In this document: piece by piece, positions 42,566 through 51,869 of the stretch
Position numbering within the stretch: the stretch's first letter is position 1
How the letters are laid out: every line of letters starts with the position of its first letter
Source of the DNA: Halioglobus sp.
Lineage (GTDB): Bacteria > Pseudomonadota > Gammaproteobacteria > Pseudomonadales > Halieaceae
Length of the DNA stretch: 64,000 bases
NCBI GenBank assembly: GCA_020443345.1
Contig: JAGRIH010000063.1
Location: forward strand, 1 to 64,000
Direction: 5' to 3'
Notes under the pieces: model-generated
Told to the model about the DNA's origin: nothing
Databases searched by the model: none
What the model saw: only the letters and a program-made list of their open reading frames with translations
Translations under genes and position numbers: made by a program

Positions 42566-44008
42566 ATGTCCCGAAACAAGCATCCACTTCCGGTTGGGCG
42601 GCACATGACGCGCCGGACCTTGTTGCAAAGACTGGCAGCTGCCGGGCTCTCAGCCAGCGTGGGTAGCTGTCTGTCGCAACAAACAAGGGCCGCGCGCTCA
42701 GGAATAGCAGTGGACAGCGATTTCTACACTGCAACCGAAGCGGCGCGGCTGATCGCCGCCGGCAATCTGTCCGCCGAGACCTTGCTGCAACAATGCCTGT
42801 CGCGGATCGATGCCTACGAAACTGAAGTCGGAGCCTGGCAGGAGATTGATCGTGAAGGCGCACTTGCCGCCGCCAGATCGGCGGACCGCGGCCCGATAAA
42901 AGGTCCGCTGCACGGCATACCCATCGGCGTAAAGGATATTGTTGATGTCGCCGGGATGAGGACCACCTGCGGCTCAGTTATCTACTCCGGCAACATCGCC
43001 ACCAGCGATGCCGCCTGCGTTGCCATGGCCAGGAATGCCGGTGCCATCATCCTCGGCAAAACGGTATCGACGGAGTTTGCCGCGATGACGCCCGGCAAGA
43101 CGCGCAACCCACACGACTTGACACGCTCTCCAGGCGGTTCATCCAGCGGTTCCGCCGCCGCGCTTGCCTACGGCTCGGCACTGTTGACTCTCGGCACACA
43201 GACGATAGGCTCCACGGTGCGACCCGCCGCGTACTGTGGCGTCGTGGGTTTCAAGCCCACTTACGGGCTGTTCAGCCTGGAGGGTGTCAAGGCCCAGGCC
43301 GAGTCAATGGATACACTCGGATTGATGGCGCGCAGCGCCCAGGACATCGAATTGTTCGCCAACAGTTTGCTCGGCGTAGAGGGTTTTGCCGGGAACATCG
43401 GCGTCGGCAAACCCGTGCGTATCGGTATCTGCCGCTCGCCACAGTGGCCCGAGGCGCGGCCGGAGACCGTGGCCGCGCTGCAGCGTGCCGCGACGGCTTT
43501 TGAAAAGGCCGGTGCGCAGCTGCAACCCATCGAGCTGGATGCAGATTTCACGCGGGTCCTCGATGCGCAGTGGCTGATTCTGAAGTTCGAGTTCGCGCGC
43601 GCGTTGGCCTGGGAGCACGCCAACTTCGCGGCTCGACTGAGCCCGGCCCTGCGCGCTCTGCTCGATGACGGCCGCGCCATTGCCCTGGCTGACTACTACT
43701 CGGCCACTGCCCTGGCCCGCATCTGTCGCGAGCGCATTGCGCGCTACTTTGACGGTGTCGACGTCTTTCTAACCCCCAGTGCCGCCAGCGAGGCCCCCGC
43801 CTTCGATGCGCCCTCCGACCTGCTGTTTCAGCGACTGTGGACCGTGCTGCGGCTGCCGGCTATCACCCTGCCCGCATTTACCGGACCAAACGGTCTGCCG
43901 GTCGGCGTACAACTCGTCGGCAAGTCCGGCGACGACGCCGGGCTCCTGGCGCTGGCCCGCTGGGCCGAGAGGGCGCTCGTTGGCGGCCAGCCAAATATTG
44001 CCGGATGA
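42566..44008 (+). CDS. Tat-exported amidase-signature family enzyme
   Basis: 480 residues (start at 42566; the ATG at 42605 is an alternative that still keeps the twin arginine). The N-terminus MTRRTLLQRLAAAGLSASVGSC is a Tat signal, perhaps with a lipobox at C35. The Ser-cisSer-Lys triad is visible as K123 in GVKD, S192 in GGSSSGS and S216 in TQTIGST; the usual TDTGGS glycine before the serine is isoleucine-glycine here. The enzyme hydrolyses amides or related bonds in the periplasm. It follows the receptor by 28 bases, so substrate uptake and hydrolysis look linked. Confidence 0.9.
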   Translation: MSRNKHPLPVGRHMTRRTLLQRLAAAGLSASVGSCLSQQTRAARSGIAVDSDFYTATEAARLIAAGNLSAETLLQQCLSRIDAYETEVGAWQEIDREGALAAARSADRGPIKGPLHGIPIGVKDIVDVAGMRTTCGSVIYSGNIATSDAACVAMARNAGAIILGKTVSTEFAAMTPGKTRNPHDLTRSPGGSSSGSAAALAYGSALLTLGTQTIGSTVRPAAYCGVVGFKPTYGLFSLEGVKAQAESMDTLGLMARSAQDIELFANSLLGVEGFAGNIGVGKPVRIGICRSPQWPEARPETVAALQRAATAFEKAGAQLQPIELDADFTRVLDAQWLILKFEFARALAWEHANFAARLSPALRALLDDGRAIALADYYSATALARICRERIARYFDGVDVFLTPSAASEAPAFDAPSDLLFQRLWTVLRLPAITLPAFTGPNGLPVGVQLVGKSGDDAGLLALARWAERALVGGQPNIAG

Positions 44009-44148
44009 AGGTCGTAATGTTTCCGGCGAGATCTTTTCTGTTAGCTGTAGCAGTCGGATGAAAAAATGCACACACATTCTTTAATCTGCAAACATAAAAA
44101 CCCACCATTGAAATTCTGACAATAATCAAGAGCTTGTCATCGGCAGGA

Positions 44149-44679
44149 TCAATCCTTCTCCTGTTCGCACCACCATGCATCGAGCAAACCACCCACCGTA
44201 TTGGGCGCGATCAGGTTCGCCGCGTACCAGGTGTGCAGGCAGCGGATGCGGCTGAAATCGGCAATGCCACCGATACCGCGCTCATCGAACACGGTGGCGT
44301 AGCCCAACTCGCGCAGGCGCTGCCGAACAGCCGGGCTCATGTGTTCGCGGCGCAATTGGATATAGGCGCGGTGATCCTGCGTCATGCGCCGCTGCAGGTC
44401 TGGATCGGTATCGATACGCTGCTGCAGGCGCTGGATCAGGCCGTCCGCCTCGGCGCGGTCAATGGCGTAGCACAGATCGGGGTCCACCAGCCAGAACAGG
44501 GTGGGAAAGGGCGCGTCATCCACCAGCGCCGCCACGCGAATCACCATCGGCGTGCCGTCCGGACGCGCCAGCTCGACGGCTTCCAGCCCGCGCGGCTCCC
44601 GGCCCAGCAGGGCGCCTACCCGCGCGCGGGTCGTACGCGACAGGGGGATTGCGGAAAGCACTCTGCGCGACGCGTTCAC
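44149..44679 (-). CDS. DUF501 domain-containing protein
   Basis: 176 residues, the usual DUF501 size. Family stretches are VIRVAALVDDAPFPTLFWLVDPDLCYAIDRAEADG and the C-terminal GGIADFSRIRCLHTWYAANLIAPNTVGGLLD with the conserved RIRCLH. It is cytoplasmic with no signal. The family's function is unknown; it is often found near ppx or enolase genes in other genomes. Here it converges on the amidase gene and faces away from the B12 operon. Confidence 0.9.
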   Translation of the reverse strand: MNASRRVLSAIPLSRTTRARVGALLGREPRGLEAVELARPDGTPMVIRVAALVDDAPFPTLFWLVDPDLCYAIDRAEADGLIQRLQQRIDTDPDLQRRMTQDHRAYIQLRREHMSPAVRQRLRELGYATVFDERGIGGIADFSRIRCLHTWYAANLIAPNTVGGLLDAWWCEQEKD

Positions 44680-44832
44680 TGCGGCATCTTGGCACGTTCA
44701 AACATGGGACAAGTCTACGCCAATGCGCGAGACGGGTAAGCCTCCGGGACAGGCATTTTTCCGGCAAGATAATTGAAACGCCGTCCGGAAACTGGCAGAC
44801 CCGCAAGCGTCCAACCATTCACAGCAAAGCAA

Positions 44833-44861
44833 TTGACAAAAACCCACTGCCACTCTAAAGT
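44833..44861 (+). promoter_or_regulatory. sigma-70-type promoter of the B12 uptake operon
   Basis: A perfect -35 TTGACA (44833-44838), a 17-base spacer and a -10 TAAAGT (44856-44861, 4 of 6 to consensus) lie just upstream of the cobalamin riboswitch. A start site near 44868 would place the whole aptamer in the leader. Confidence 0.6.
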
Positions 44862-44872
44862 CCCGGCCTGAT

Positions 44873-45045
44873 GAGGTGCCTGCCGCAGTGACCGTCAGTG
44901 CTGCTGGGTAGGTTAAATGGGAAGTGTGGTATGGCCATGGCCAAATCCACCGCTGCCCCCGCAACGGTATGCAGTCGATGACTGTGAGCCCGATACCTGC
45001 CTGGTCATGCGCAACGATGGAGCGGAGGGCTTCATGTGAGGTTGC
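44873..45045 (+). ncRNA. cobalamin riboswitch
   Basis: The B12 aptamer signature is clear: GGTTAAATGGGAAG near 44911, then CCGCTGCCCCCGCAACGGTA (44950-44969), GAGCCCGATACCTGCCTGG (44986-45004) and AACGATGGAGCGGAGGGCTTC (45013-45033). The limits are estimated. It lies 80 bases upstream of the btuB start, with a short ATGCC-CC-GGCAT hairpin after it, and would switch off btuB and the genes behind it when cobalamin is bound. Confidence 0.92.
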
Positions 45046-45124
45046 CCGATGCCCCGGCATTGCGTTTCCTTCAATCCCCTCCCTCAGTCGCCACTGAACA
45101 GTATGGCAATTGAGGTCACCACAG

Positions 45125-46972
45125 ATGATACGTTTTTCGCTGCTCCCGGCGCTGGCACTGGCCTGCGTCGGCCCTCAACACGTGCTCGCCGCAAACCCCC
45201 TGGAGGAGGTCGTCGTAACCTCCTCGCGGGTGCCCACGCCCCTGCGCGAGATCGGCACCTCGGTATCCGTCGTCACCCGGGAGGATATTCTCGATGCGGG
45301 CTTTAACTCACTCTACGACGTGCTGCGCAGCCAGCCGGCGGTGACGGTCAGCAACCCCGGCGGGCCGGGCAGCGCTACAGCGCTGCGCATCCGCGGCGAG
45401 GAAGGCTACCGCACCCTGGTGCTGCTCGATGGTATCGATCTGTCCGACACCACCGCGCCCCAGGTCGGCCCGCGCATCGAGCACCTGCTCAGCGCCGGGA
45501 TCGGGCGCGTGGAGATACTGCGCGGCCCGCAGGGACTGATGTACGGAGCGGACGCGGGCGGGGTTATCAACATCGCCACCATCGCGCCGCGCGAGGGCCT
45601 GGGCGGCGACATCAGCGCCGAGGGCGGGCGTTACGGCACCCGCCAGTACAGCGCCGACCTCGGGGGCGGCAACGACACGGTGGACTTCAACCTGTCCGCC
45701 TCGAATTTGCGCACCGATGGCTTCAATGCCCGCAGCACCGATACCGACCCGCGCGATGCGGACGGCTACGATAACACCACCTGGCACGGGCGCCTGGGCT
45801 GGAACGCCACGGACAAACTGCGCCTGCAACTGGTGCTGCGCGAGGTGGAGGCGCAAAACCGGTTCGACGAGTGTTTTGGTGCGAACGGGTCGACGAATCG
45901 CTGCAGCGACGACTATGAACAGCGCGCCTGGCGCGGCCAGGCCGAGTACCGGGGCGAGCGCTTCAGCCACTGGCTGTACTACAGCAACAGCGACACCGAC
46001 CGCCAGTTCTACGCCGACGGCGCACCCGGCTTCGCCACCGGGGGCAGCCTGGAGCGCAGCGGTTACCTGGGCAGTTACAGCAGCGGTGCTGCGCTGCGCC
46101 TGGTCTACGGGGTGGACCTGGAAACCGAGCGTATCGACGATGGCAGTCTGGACGCCCAGCGCGACCAGCGCGGCTACTACCTGGAATACCAGGGCGGCTT
46201 CGGGAACAAACTGTTTTTCACCGCGGGCGTGCGCCACGACGACAACGACGACTTCGGCACCCACACCTCCTACCGTGTCAGCGGCGCCTACCTGATCGCC
46301 CTGGCCGGCGGCGAACTGAAATTCAAGTCCGCCTACGGCACCGGGTTTCGCGCGCCCAGCCTGTACGAAGCGTCCTACAACAACGGTCCGTTTGCCTATC
46401 CACCGGCCCAGGGCACCCAGCTCGACGAAGAAAAGAGCGAGGGCCTGGACGTCGGCCTGTCCTGGTCGGGGCCGGACGGCACCTATGTGGAAGCGGTCTA
46501 TTTTGACCAGACGGTGACTGACGAAATTTACTTCGACCTGGTGAGTTACTCCGGCTACCTGCAGGGCAGGGGCGATACGGATTCGCGCGGTGTGGAACTG
46601 ATCGGGCAGTGGCCCGTGCTGGCCTCGCTGTCGCTGAGCGCCAACTATACCTACAATGATACGCAGACCAGCAGCGGTTCCACTCGCGTGTTCCGGCCCC
46701 GGCACCTGGTCAATGCCGGGCTCAACTGGCAAGCCCCGGGGCAGCGCCTGGCACTGGCCATGAACCTGCGCCTGGCGCGGGACGCGCAGAACGTGGACGG
46801 CCGCGACCTGGACGACTACGAGGTGCTCGAGATAAGCGCCAGCTTCGAAGTGGCGCCCGGCCTGCGGGTGTATGGCCGGGTGGAAAACGCGCTGGATGCA
46901 CGCTACGAGGAGGTGCCCACCTACAATTCCAGCGGCGCGGCGGCCTACGCCGGCCTGCGCTACTCGTTTTAG
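45125..46972 (+). CDS. btuB: TonB-dependent vitamin B12 receptor
   Basis: 615 residues from the ATG at 45125. The signal peptide ends HVLAANP, then a TonB box LEEVVVTSSRVPTPLREIGTSVSVV and a plug with TALRIRGEEGYRTLVLLDGIDL and VEILRGPQGLMYGADAGGVINI. The barrel ends AAYAGLRYSF with a terminal phenylalanine. It is shorter than catabolic receptors and close to BtuB size (about 600). The riboswitch in front and the adenosyltransferase and ABC genes behind make cobalamin the expected cargo. Confidence 0.92.
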   Translation: MIRFSLLPALALACVGPQHVLAANPLEEVVVTSSRVPTPLREIGTSVSVVTREDILDAGFNSLYDVLRSQPAVTVSNPGGPGSATALRIRGEEGYRTLVLLDGIDLSDTTAPQVGPRIEHLLSAGIGRVEILRGPQGLMYGADAGGVINIATIAPREGLGGDISAEGGRYGTRQYSADLGGGNDTVDFNLSASNLRTDGFNARSTDTDPRDADGYDNTTWHGRLGWNATDKLRLQLVLREVEAQNRFDECFGANGSTNRCSDDYEQRAWRGQAEYRGERFSHWLYYSNSDTDRQFYADGAPGFATGGSLERSGYLGSYSSGAALRLVYGVDLETERIDDGSLDAQRDQRGYYLEYQGGFGNKLFFTAGVRHDDNDDFGTHTSYRVSGAYLIALAGGELKFKSAYGTGFRAPSLYEASYNNGPFAYPPAQGTQLDEEKSEGLDVGLSWSGPDGTYVEAVYFDQTVTDEIYFDLVSYSGYLQGRGDTDSRGVELIGQWPVLASLSLSANYTYNDTQTSSGSTRVFRPRHLVNAGLNWQAPGQRLALAMNLRLARDAQNVDGRDLDDYEVLEISASFEVAPGLRVYGRVENALDARYEEVPTYNSSGAAAYAGLRYSF

Positions 46973-46996
46973 CGCTGCGCATTCCAGGAGATATCG

Positions 46997-47620
46997 ATGA
47001 ACGATAAACGCGAGGAAACCGACCGGCGCGATGCCAGGCACCGGGCGGCCATGCAGAAGCAGAAGGCCCGCGTGGATGCCGCTATCCAGGCGGCGAACGT
47101 CGAGCGCGGTGTCGCGGTACTGCTTACCGGCAACGGCAAGGGCAAGTCCAGCTCGGCATTCGGCATGGTGATGCGGGCCCTGGGCTACGGGCAAAAGGTA
47201 GCCGTGGTGCAGTTTATCAAGGGCGAGCAGTTGTCGGGCGAGGAGATCTACCTGCGCGAGCAGTGCCCGCAGGTGAGCCTGTACCAGATGGGAACCGGCT
47301 TCACCTGGGACACCCAGGACCGCAGCGGCGACATGGCCGCGGCGCGTGAGACCTGGGCGGTGGCCAGCGCGGCCCTGGCCGACCCCGGCTACGACCTGGT
47401 GGTGCTGGACGAGCTGACCTACATGTTGTCCTTCGACTACCTGCCGCAGGATGAGGTACTGCAGGCCATCACCTCCCGGCCGGTGGGACAGAGTGTGGTG
47501 GTCACCGGTCGCGGCGGCGGCAGCGCCCTGCAGGCCGTGATGGACACGGTGTCGGAAGTGCGCGAGGTAAAACACGCCTACAAGTCCGGCATCAAGGCGC
47601 GCCAGGGCGTTGATTACTAG
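46997..47620 (+). CDS. cobO: cob(I)yrinic acid a,c-diamide adenosyltransferase
   Basis: 207 residues. The P-loop TGNGKGKSSSAFG (about 44-56) and FIKGEQLSGEE, DLVVLDELTYMLSFDYLP and VVVTGRGGG are hallmarks of the CobA/CobO/BtuR family, which adenosylates corrinoids from ATP. In this operon it would convert imported cobalamin to adenosylcobalamin in the cytoplasm. It lies 24 bases after btuB and overlaps the permease start by 11 bases. Confidence 0.94.
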   Translation: MNDKREETDRRDARHRAAMQKQKARVDAAIQAANVERGVAVLLTGNGKGKSSSAFGMVMRALGYGQKVAVVQFIKGEQLSGEEIYLREQCPQVSLYQMGTGFTWDTQDRSGDMAAARETWAVASAALADPGYDLVVLDELTYMLSFDYLPQDEVLQAITSRPVGQSVVVTGRGGGSALQAVMDTVSEVREVKHAYKSGIKARQGVDY

Positions 47621-48683
47621 CCTAGCTTCATCCGATTTCGCGGCGCCGGGACAGCGGCGGCGCCGCGCCCACTACCTCATCGGCGTGCTGTGCCTGCTGC
47701 TGCCGGGCGCCATGGCCCTCGGTCTGTGCAGCGGCGCGGTCAGCCTGGACTCCATCGAGGTACTGCGCGCCGTGCTCCGCCTGTCTCCCGACGACGAGTA
47801 CAGCCAGGCGGCGGTCATCATCGGCCAGATACGCCTGCCGCGCGTGCTGCTGGCAGCGGTGATGGGCGCGACGCTGGGCATGAGCGGCGCCGCCATGCAG
47901 GGCCTGTTTCGCAATCCGCTGGCGGACCCCTCGCTGATCGGCGTCACCGCCGGCGCGGCTCTGGGCGCCGCGCTGGTCATTGTCGCCGGCGGCGATTGGC
48001 TGCGCGGTTACACCGGCCTGTCCCTGGTATCCGTGGGAGCCTTCGCCGGCGGCGTGGTGGCGGTACTGTTCGTCTATCGCCTGGCCACATCGGCCAACGG
48101 CACGTCCGTGGCCACCATGCTGCTCGCCGGCATCGCCATCACCGCACTGGCCGGCGCCGTGGGCAGTCTGCTGGAGTTCTTTGCCGACAATGACATGCTG
48201 CGGCGCATCAGCCTGTGGAAAATGGGCGGCCTGGAGGGCGCCAGCTACTCCCGCCTCGCGGTGGCCGCTCTGGTCAGCGGCGCCATGCTGTTGGCGCTGC
48301 CGCGCCACGCCGGGGCACTCAATGCACTGCTGCTGGGCGAGTCCGAGGCGCGCCACCTGGGCATACCGGTGGAGCGCGTCAAAATCGCCCTGATCACCTG
48401 GGTGGCAGTGGGCGTGGGCACCTCGGTGGCCATGGTGGGCACCATCGCCTTCGTCGGCCTGGTGGTGCCGCACATGGTGCGCATGCTGTGCGGGCCCGAT
48501 CACCGCACCCTGCTGAGCGCCGCGGCGCTGGCCGGCGCTCTACTGCTGGTGGTGGCGGACACGCTGGCGCGGGTGGTGGTGGCACCTACCGAGCTGCCGG
48601 TGGGCATCATTACCGCCATGGTCGGCGTGCCGGTGTTCATCTCGCTGCTGCGCCAGCGGCACCACTACGGGATGCAGCCGTGA
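47610..48683 (+). CDS. btuC: vitamin B12 ABC transporter permease
   Basis: 357 residues from TTG at 47610, the only usable start before the first helix, overlapping cobO by 11 bases. FecCD-family permease features are about ten helices, RLPRVLLAAVMGATLGMSGAAMQGLFRNPLADPSLIGVTAGAALG and the C-terminal IAFVGLVVPHMVRMLCGPDHR and ELPVGIITAMVGVPVFISLLR. It pairs with the ATPase and binding protein downstream. Its stop overlaps btuD (GTGA). Confidence 0.93.
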   Translation: MITSLASSDFAAPGQRRRRAHYLIGVLCLLLPGAMALGLCSGAVSLDSIEVLRAVLRLSPDDEYSQAAVIIGQIRLPRVLLAAVMGATLGMSGAAMQGLFRNPLADPSLIGVTAGAALGAALVIVAGGDWLRGYTGLSLVSVGAFAGGVVAVLFVYRLATSANGTSVATMLLAGIAITALAGAVGSLLEFFADNDMLRRISLWKMGGLEGASYSRLAVAALVSGAMLLALPRHAGALNALLLGESEARHLGIPVERVKIALITWVAVGVGTSVAMVGTIAFVGLVVPHMVRMLCGPDHRTLLSAAALAGALLLVVADTLARVVVAPTELPVGIITAMVGVPVFISLLRQRHHYGMQP

Positions 48684-49546
48684 GTCTGCCCCGACCCCGT
48701 GACGCTGCCTGCGATGCGCGCGCGGTGCTCGACCAGAAACCGGCAACAGCCACAACGGTCCTGGATCTGCGGCAAGTCAGTGCGGCGCCTTGGGGCAGCG
48801 CGCTGCTGCGAGATATCAGCATCACGCTGCGCGCCGGGGACATCCTGGCACTGGCCGGACCCAACGGCGCCGGCAAATCCAGCCTGCTGCGGCTCATGGC
48901 GGGAGATATCGCTCCCTGCAGCGGGTCGCTGTACCTGGCGGGACGGGCGCTGCGAGACTGGCCGCCGCGGGAGCGCGCACGGCGCCTGGCGGTGCTGCCG
49001 CAGTTGTCCCTGCTCAATTTTCCCTACACGGTGGAGGAAGTCATACTGCTGGGCCGCACGCCCCACGACAGCGGTCGGGACGTCGATCGCCGTGTCCTCG
49101 AGCAGGTGCTGCAACTGACCGGCACTGCGGCGCTGCGACAGCGGCTCTATACGCAGCTTTCGGGCGGTGAAAAACAGCGCACGCAACTGGCCCGGGTGTT
49201 TGCGCAGGTGTGGGATGCACAATCTATGGCCGGCCGGTTGCTGCTGCTCGACGAACCGACCTCCGCCCTGGACCTGGCGCACCAGCAGCAGATACTGTGG
49301 GCCATCGACCAGTTGGCGAGCCGCGGCTGCGGCATTGTACTGGCCATCCACGATCTCAACCTGGCCGCCGCCATCGCCGCGCGGATACTGGTGCTCGACA
49401 GCGGCCGGCAGGTTGCGCTGGGCGCGCCGCGGGACGTGTTTACGCCCGCACTGTTTCGCGAGGTGTTCCATGTCGATGTCGCGCTCGGCGCGCACCCCCA
49501 GCGCGGCCATCCGCTGGTGATCCCGCAGGGGTTGGGGCCGCGATGA
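48680..49546 (+). CDS. btuD: vitamin B12 ABC transporter ATP-binding protein
   Basis: 288 residues from the GTG at 48680, which overlaps the btuC stop. Walker A is LAGPNGAGKSSLLRL, the signature is LSGGEKQRTQLARVFA, and Walker B is LLLLDEPTSALDLAHQ. The protein is also close to haem HmuV-type ATPases in layout (RARRLAVLPQLSLLNFPYTVEEVILLGR), but the riboswitch and cobO context favours cobalamin. It overlaps btuF by four bases (ATGA). Confidence 0.9.
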   Translation: MSLPRPRDAACDARAVLDQKPATATTVLDLRQVSAAPWGSALLRDISITLRAGDILALAGPNGAGKSSLLRLMAGDIAPCSGSLYLAGRALRDWPPRERARRLAVLPQLSLLNFPYTVEEVILLGRTPHDSGRDVDRRVLEQVLQLTGTAALRQRLYTQLSGGEKQRTQLARVFAQVWDAQSMAGRLLLLDEPTSALDLAHQQQILWAIDQLASRGCGIVLAIHDLNLAAAIAARILVLDSGRQVALGAPRDVFTPALFREVFHVDVALGAHPQRGHPLVIPQGLGPR

Positions 49547-50424
49547 ACTACCTGCTTGCCCTGTTACTGCTGTTCACGGTCACGGCGCAGGCGCAGCCGG
49601 TAACGGTGCGCGACTTTGCCGGGCGCGATGTCACCCTGCCCCGGCCAGCGCAGCGCATCGTGGCGCTGGCGCCGCATATCGTCGAAAACCTGTACAGCGC
49701 CGGGGCCGGCGGGCGCCTGGTGGGCGTGGTCGATTACAGCGATTTTCCGGCCCAGGCGCGGAGCCTGCCGCGGGTCGGCTCCTACAACGCCTACAGCCTG
49801 GAGCAGGTGGCGGCACTGCGACCGGACCTGGTGGCCGTGTGGGGCTCGGGCAACGGTGAGGCTACCCTGCGGCAGTTGGAAAACCTCGGTATACCAGTCT
49901 ATATCAGCGAGCTGCGCGGGCTCGCCGATATTTCCCGCAGCATTCGCCTGCTGGGGCAACTGGCCGGTACCGGCGCCGTCGCCGAGCGCGAGGCCAGTCG
50001 TGTCGAGCGCGAACTGGCCCACTTGCGCCGCCGCTACGGCGCACAGCCAACGGTCGAGGTGTTTTACCAGATCTGGGATCAGCCACTGCAAACCGTCGGC
50101 GGTGCACACCTGATCAGCGAGGTCATCGCGCTGTGCGGAGGCCACAATATTTTCGATGACACCGCCGGACTGGCCCCGCAGATCAGCGTGGAATCCGTCC
50201 TGCAGCGCAACCCGCAGGCCATCGTCGCCAGCGGTGCGGGAGATACGCGTCCCGCATGGCTCGGGCAGTGGCGCGACTACCCTTTTCTTGCCGCCGTGGG
50301 CGGCGCCGCGCTGTTTCATATCAACCCGGACCATATCCAGCGGCCCACGGCCCGGGTACTGCAGGGTGCGCGGGCACTGTGTGTTCAGTTGCAACAGGTG
50401 CGCCAGTCGCACGCCGCCAGATGA
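49543..50424 (+). CDS. btuF: vitamin B12 periplasmic binding protein
   Basis: 293 residues from the ATG at 49543. A signal peptide (about 1-17, ending TAQAQ) precedes a FecB-type two-lobed binding fold: RIVALAPHIVENLYSAGAGGRLVGVVDYSDFP, DLVAVWGSGN, VFYQIWDQPLQTVGGAHLISEVIALCGGHNIF and LQRNPQAIVASG. It captures cobalamin for BtuCD. It ends the operon, overlapping btuD at its start. Confidence 0.92.
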   Translation: MNYLLALLLLFTVTAQAQPVTVRDFAGRDVTLPRPAQRIVALAPHIVENLYSAGAGGRLVGVVDYSDFPAQARSLPRVGSYNAYSLEQVAALRPDLVAVWGSGNGEATLRQLENLGIPVYISELRGLADISRSIRLLGQLAGTGAVAEREASRVERELAHLRRRYGAQPTVEVFYQIWDQPLQTVGGAHLISEVIALCGGHNIFDDTAGLAPQISVESVLQRNPQAIVASGAGDTRPAWLGQWRDYPFLAAVGGAALFHINPDHIQRPTARVLQGARALCVQLQQVRQSHAAR

Positions 50425-50473
50425 GGGTGCTGTGGGCAAACGCCGATGGCTGCGGGAATGCCGCCCGCGGTGT

Positions 50474-50501
50474 TTGCCAGCGACCCGCCGTTTGCTAAGC
50501 T
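50474..50501 (+). promoter_or_regulatory. possible promoter for metY
   Basis: TTGCCA (50474-50479, 5 of 6 to the -35 consensus), a 16-base spacer and TAAGCT (50496-50501, 3 of 6 to the -10 consensus) lie 55 bases before the gene. The -10 is weak. Confidence 0.3.
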
Positions 50502-50555
50502 CATCCCTGCACCGAATCGATCAACCAGACCTGCCAGAAACCATAGGATTGCACC

Positions 50556-51833
50556 ATGAAACCAGAAACCATCGCACTGCACGCGGGCTACGAGGGCGAC
50601 CCCGCCACCCACGCGGCCACCACGCCCATTTACCAGACCACGTCCTATACCTTCGACGACACCCAGCACGGCGCCGATCTGTTCGACTTGAAGGTGCCGG
50701 GCAACATCTACAGCCGCATTATGAACCCCACCAACGCGGTACTCGAAGCGCGCATGGCGGAACTGGAAGGCGGCGTGGGCGCGCTGGCTGTCGCCTCGGG
50801 CATGGCCGCCATCCGCTACGCCATCGAGGCCATTGCCGCAGTGGGCAGCAATATCGTCAGCACCTCGCAGCTCTACGGCGGCACCTACAACCTCTTTGCC
50901 CACACCTTTCCCCGACAGGGGATCGAGACACGCTTTGCCGACGCCGACGATTTCGAGCGCGTGGCCTCCCTGATCGACGACAACACCAGGGCGCTGTTTT
51001 GCGAGTCCATCGGCAATCCCGCCGGCAATATCGTCAACATCCGCAAGTGGGCCGACATCGCCCACGCCGCCGGTGTGCCGCTGATCGTCGACAACACCGT
51101 GGCCACCCCCGTGTTGTGCCGCGTGTTCGATTACGGCGCGGATATCGCAGTGCACGCCCTGACCAAGTACATCGGCGGCCACGGCACCACCATCGGCGGC
51201 GCCATCGTGGACTCCGGCAAGTTCGACTGGGCCGCGCACGCCGATCGCTTTCCCGTGATGAGCACACCCGACCCGTCCTATCACGGCGTGGTCTATACAG
51301 AGGCCATGGGGCCGGCGGCTTTTATCGCGCGTTGCCGCGTGGTGCCCCTGCGCAATACGGGCGCGGCGCTGTCGCCACACAGCGCTTTCCTGATCATGCA
51401 GGGGCTGGAAACACTGAGTCTGCGTATGAAAAAACACTGCAAGAATGCAAAAAAGGTGGCGAAATTCCTGCGCAAGCACCCGCAGGTACAATGGGTAAAC
51501 TACGCGGCACTGCACGACAGCCCGCACAACGAAAACTGCAGGGAATTTTGCGGCGGCAAGGCGGCGGGAATTCTCAGCTTCGGTATCGAGGGCGGGCTGG
51601 AGGCCGGCACGCGCTTTATCGATGCGCTGCAACTGATTCTGCGCCTGGTCAACATCGGCGACGCCAAGTCGCTGGCCTGCCACCCGGCCAGTACCACACA
51701 CCGGCAGTTAAACGACGAGGAACTGGCCTCGGCCGGCGTCAGCCGGGATATGATCCGCCTGTCTATCGGCATCGAGCATATCGACGATATTCTCGCGGAT
51801 ATCGAGCAGGCGCTGGCGGCGGCGAAGGGATAA
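50556..51833 (+). CDS. metY: O-acetylhomoserine/O-acetylserine sulfhydrylase
   Basis: 425 residues, the usual MetY length and Cys/Met metabolism PLP family. ETIALHAGYEGDPATHAATTPIYQTTSYTF is the family start, the PLP lysine K204 lies in HALTKYIGGHGTTIGG, and YSRIMNPTNAVLEARMAELEGG and HPASTTHRQLNDEEL are typical. The enzyme makes homocysteine (or cysteine) from the O-acetyl amino acid and sulfide. Homocysteine is then methylated by B12-dependent MetH in many bacteria, which may be why it follows the B12 operon; that link is inference. Confidence 0.93.
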   Translation: MKPETIALHAGYEGDPATHAATTPIYQTTSYTFDDTQHGADLFDLKVPGNIYSRIMNPTNAVLEARMAELEGGVGALAVASGMAAIRYAIEAIAAVGSNIVSTSQLYGGTYNLFAHTFPRQGIETRFADADDFERVASLIDDNTRALFCESIGNPAGNIVNIRKWADIAHAAGVPLIVDNTVATPVLCRVFDYGADIAVHALTKYIGGHGTTIGGAIVDSGKFDWAAHADRFPVMSTPDPSYHGVVYTEAMGPAAFIARCRVVPLRNTGAALSPHSAFLIMQGLETLSLRMKKHCKNAKKVAKFLRKHPQVQWVNYAALHDSPHNENCREFCGGKAAGILSFGIEGGLEAGTRFIDALQLILRLVNIGDAKSLACHPASTTHRQLNDEELASAGVSRDMIRLSIGIEHIDDILADIEQALAAAKG

Positions 51834-51869
51834 ACGGAGACAGACCCTGAGCTATCCCCGATTTAAGGC

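Noticed and set aside
45308..47575. 755-codon open frame antisense to btuB and cobO
   Set aside because: Its mirror genes have clear family motifs; the frame is a by-product of high GC codon use.
50385..51701. 438-codon open frame antisense to metY
   Set aside because: No recognisable protein features, and metY on the other strand is certain.
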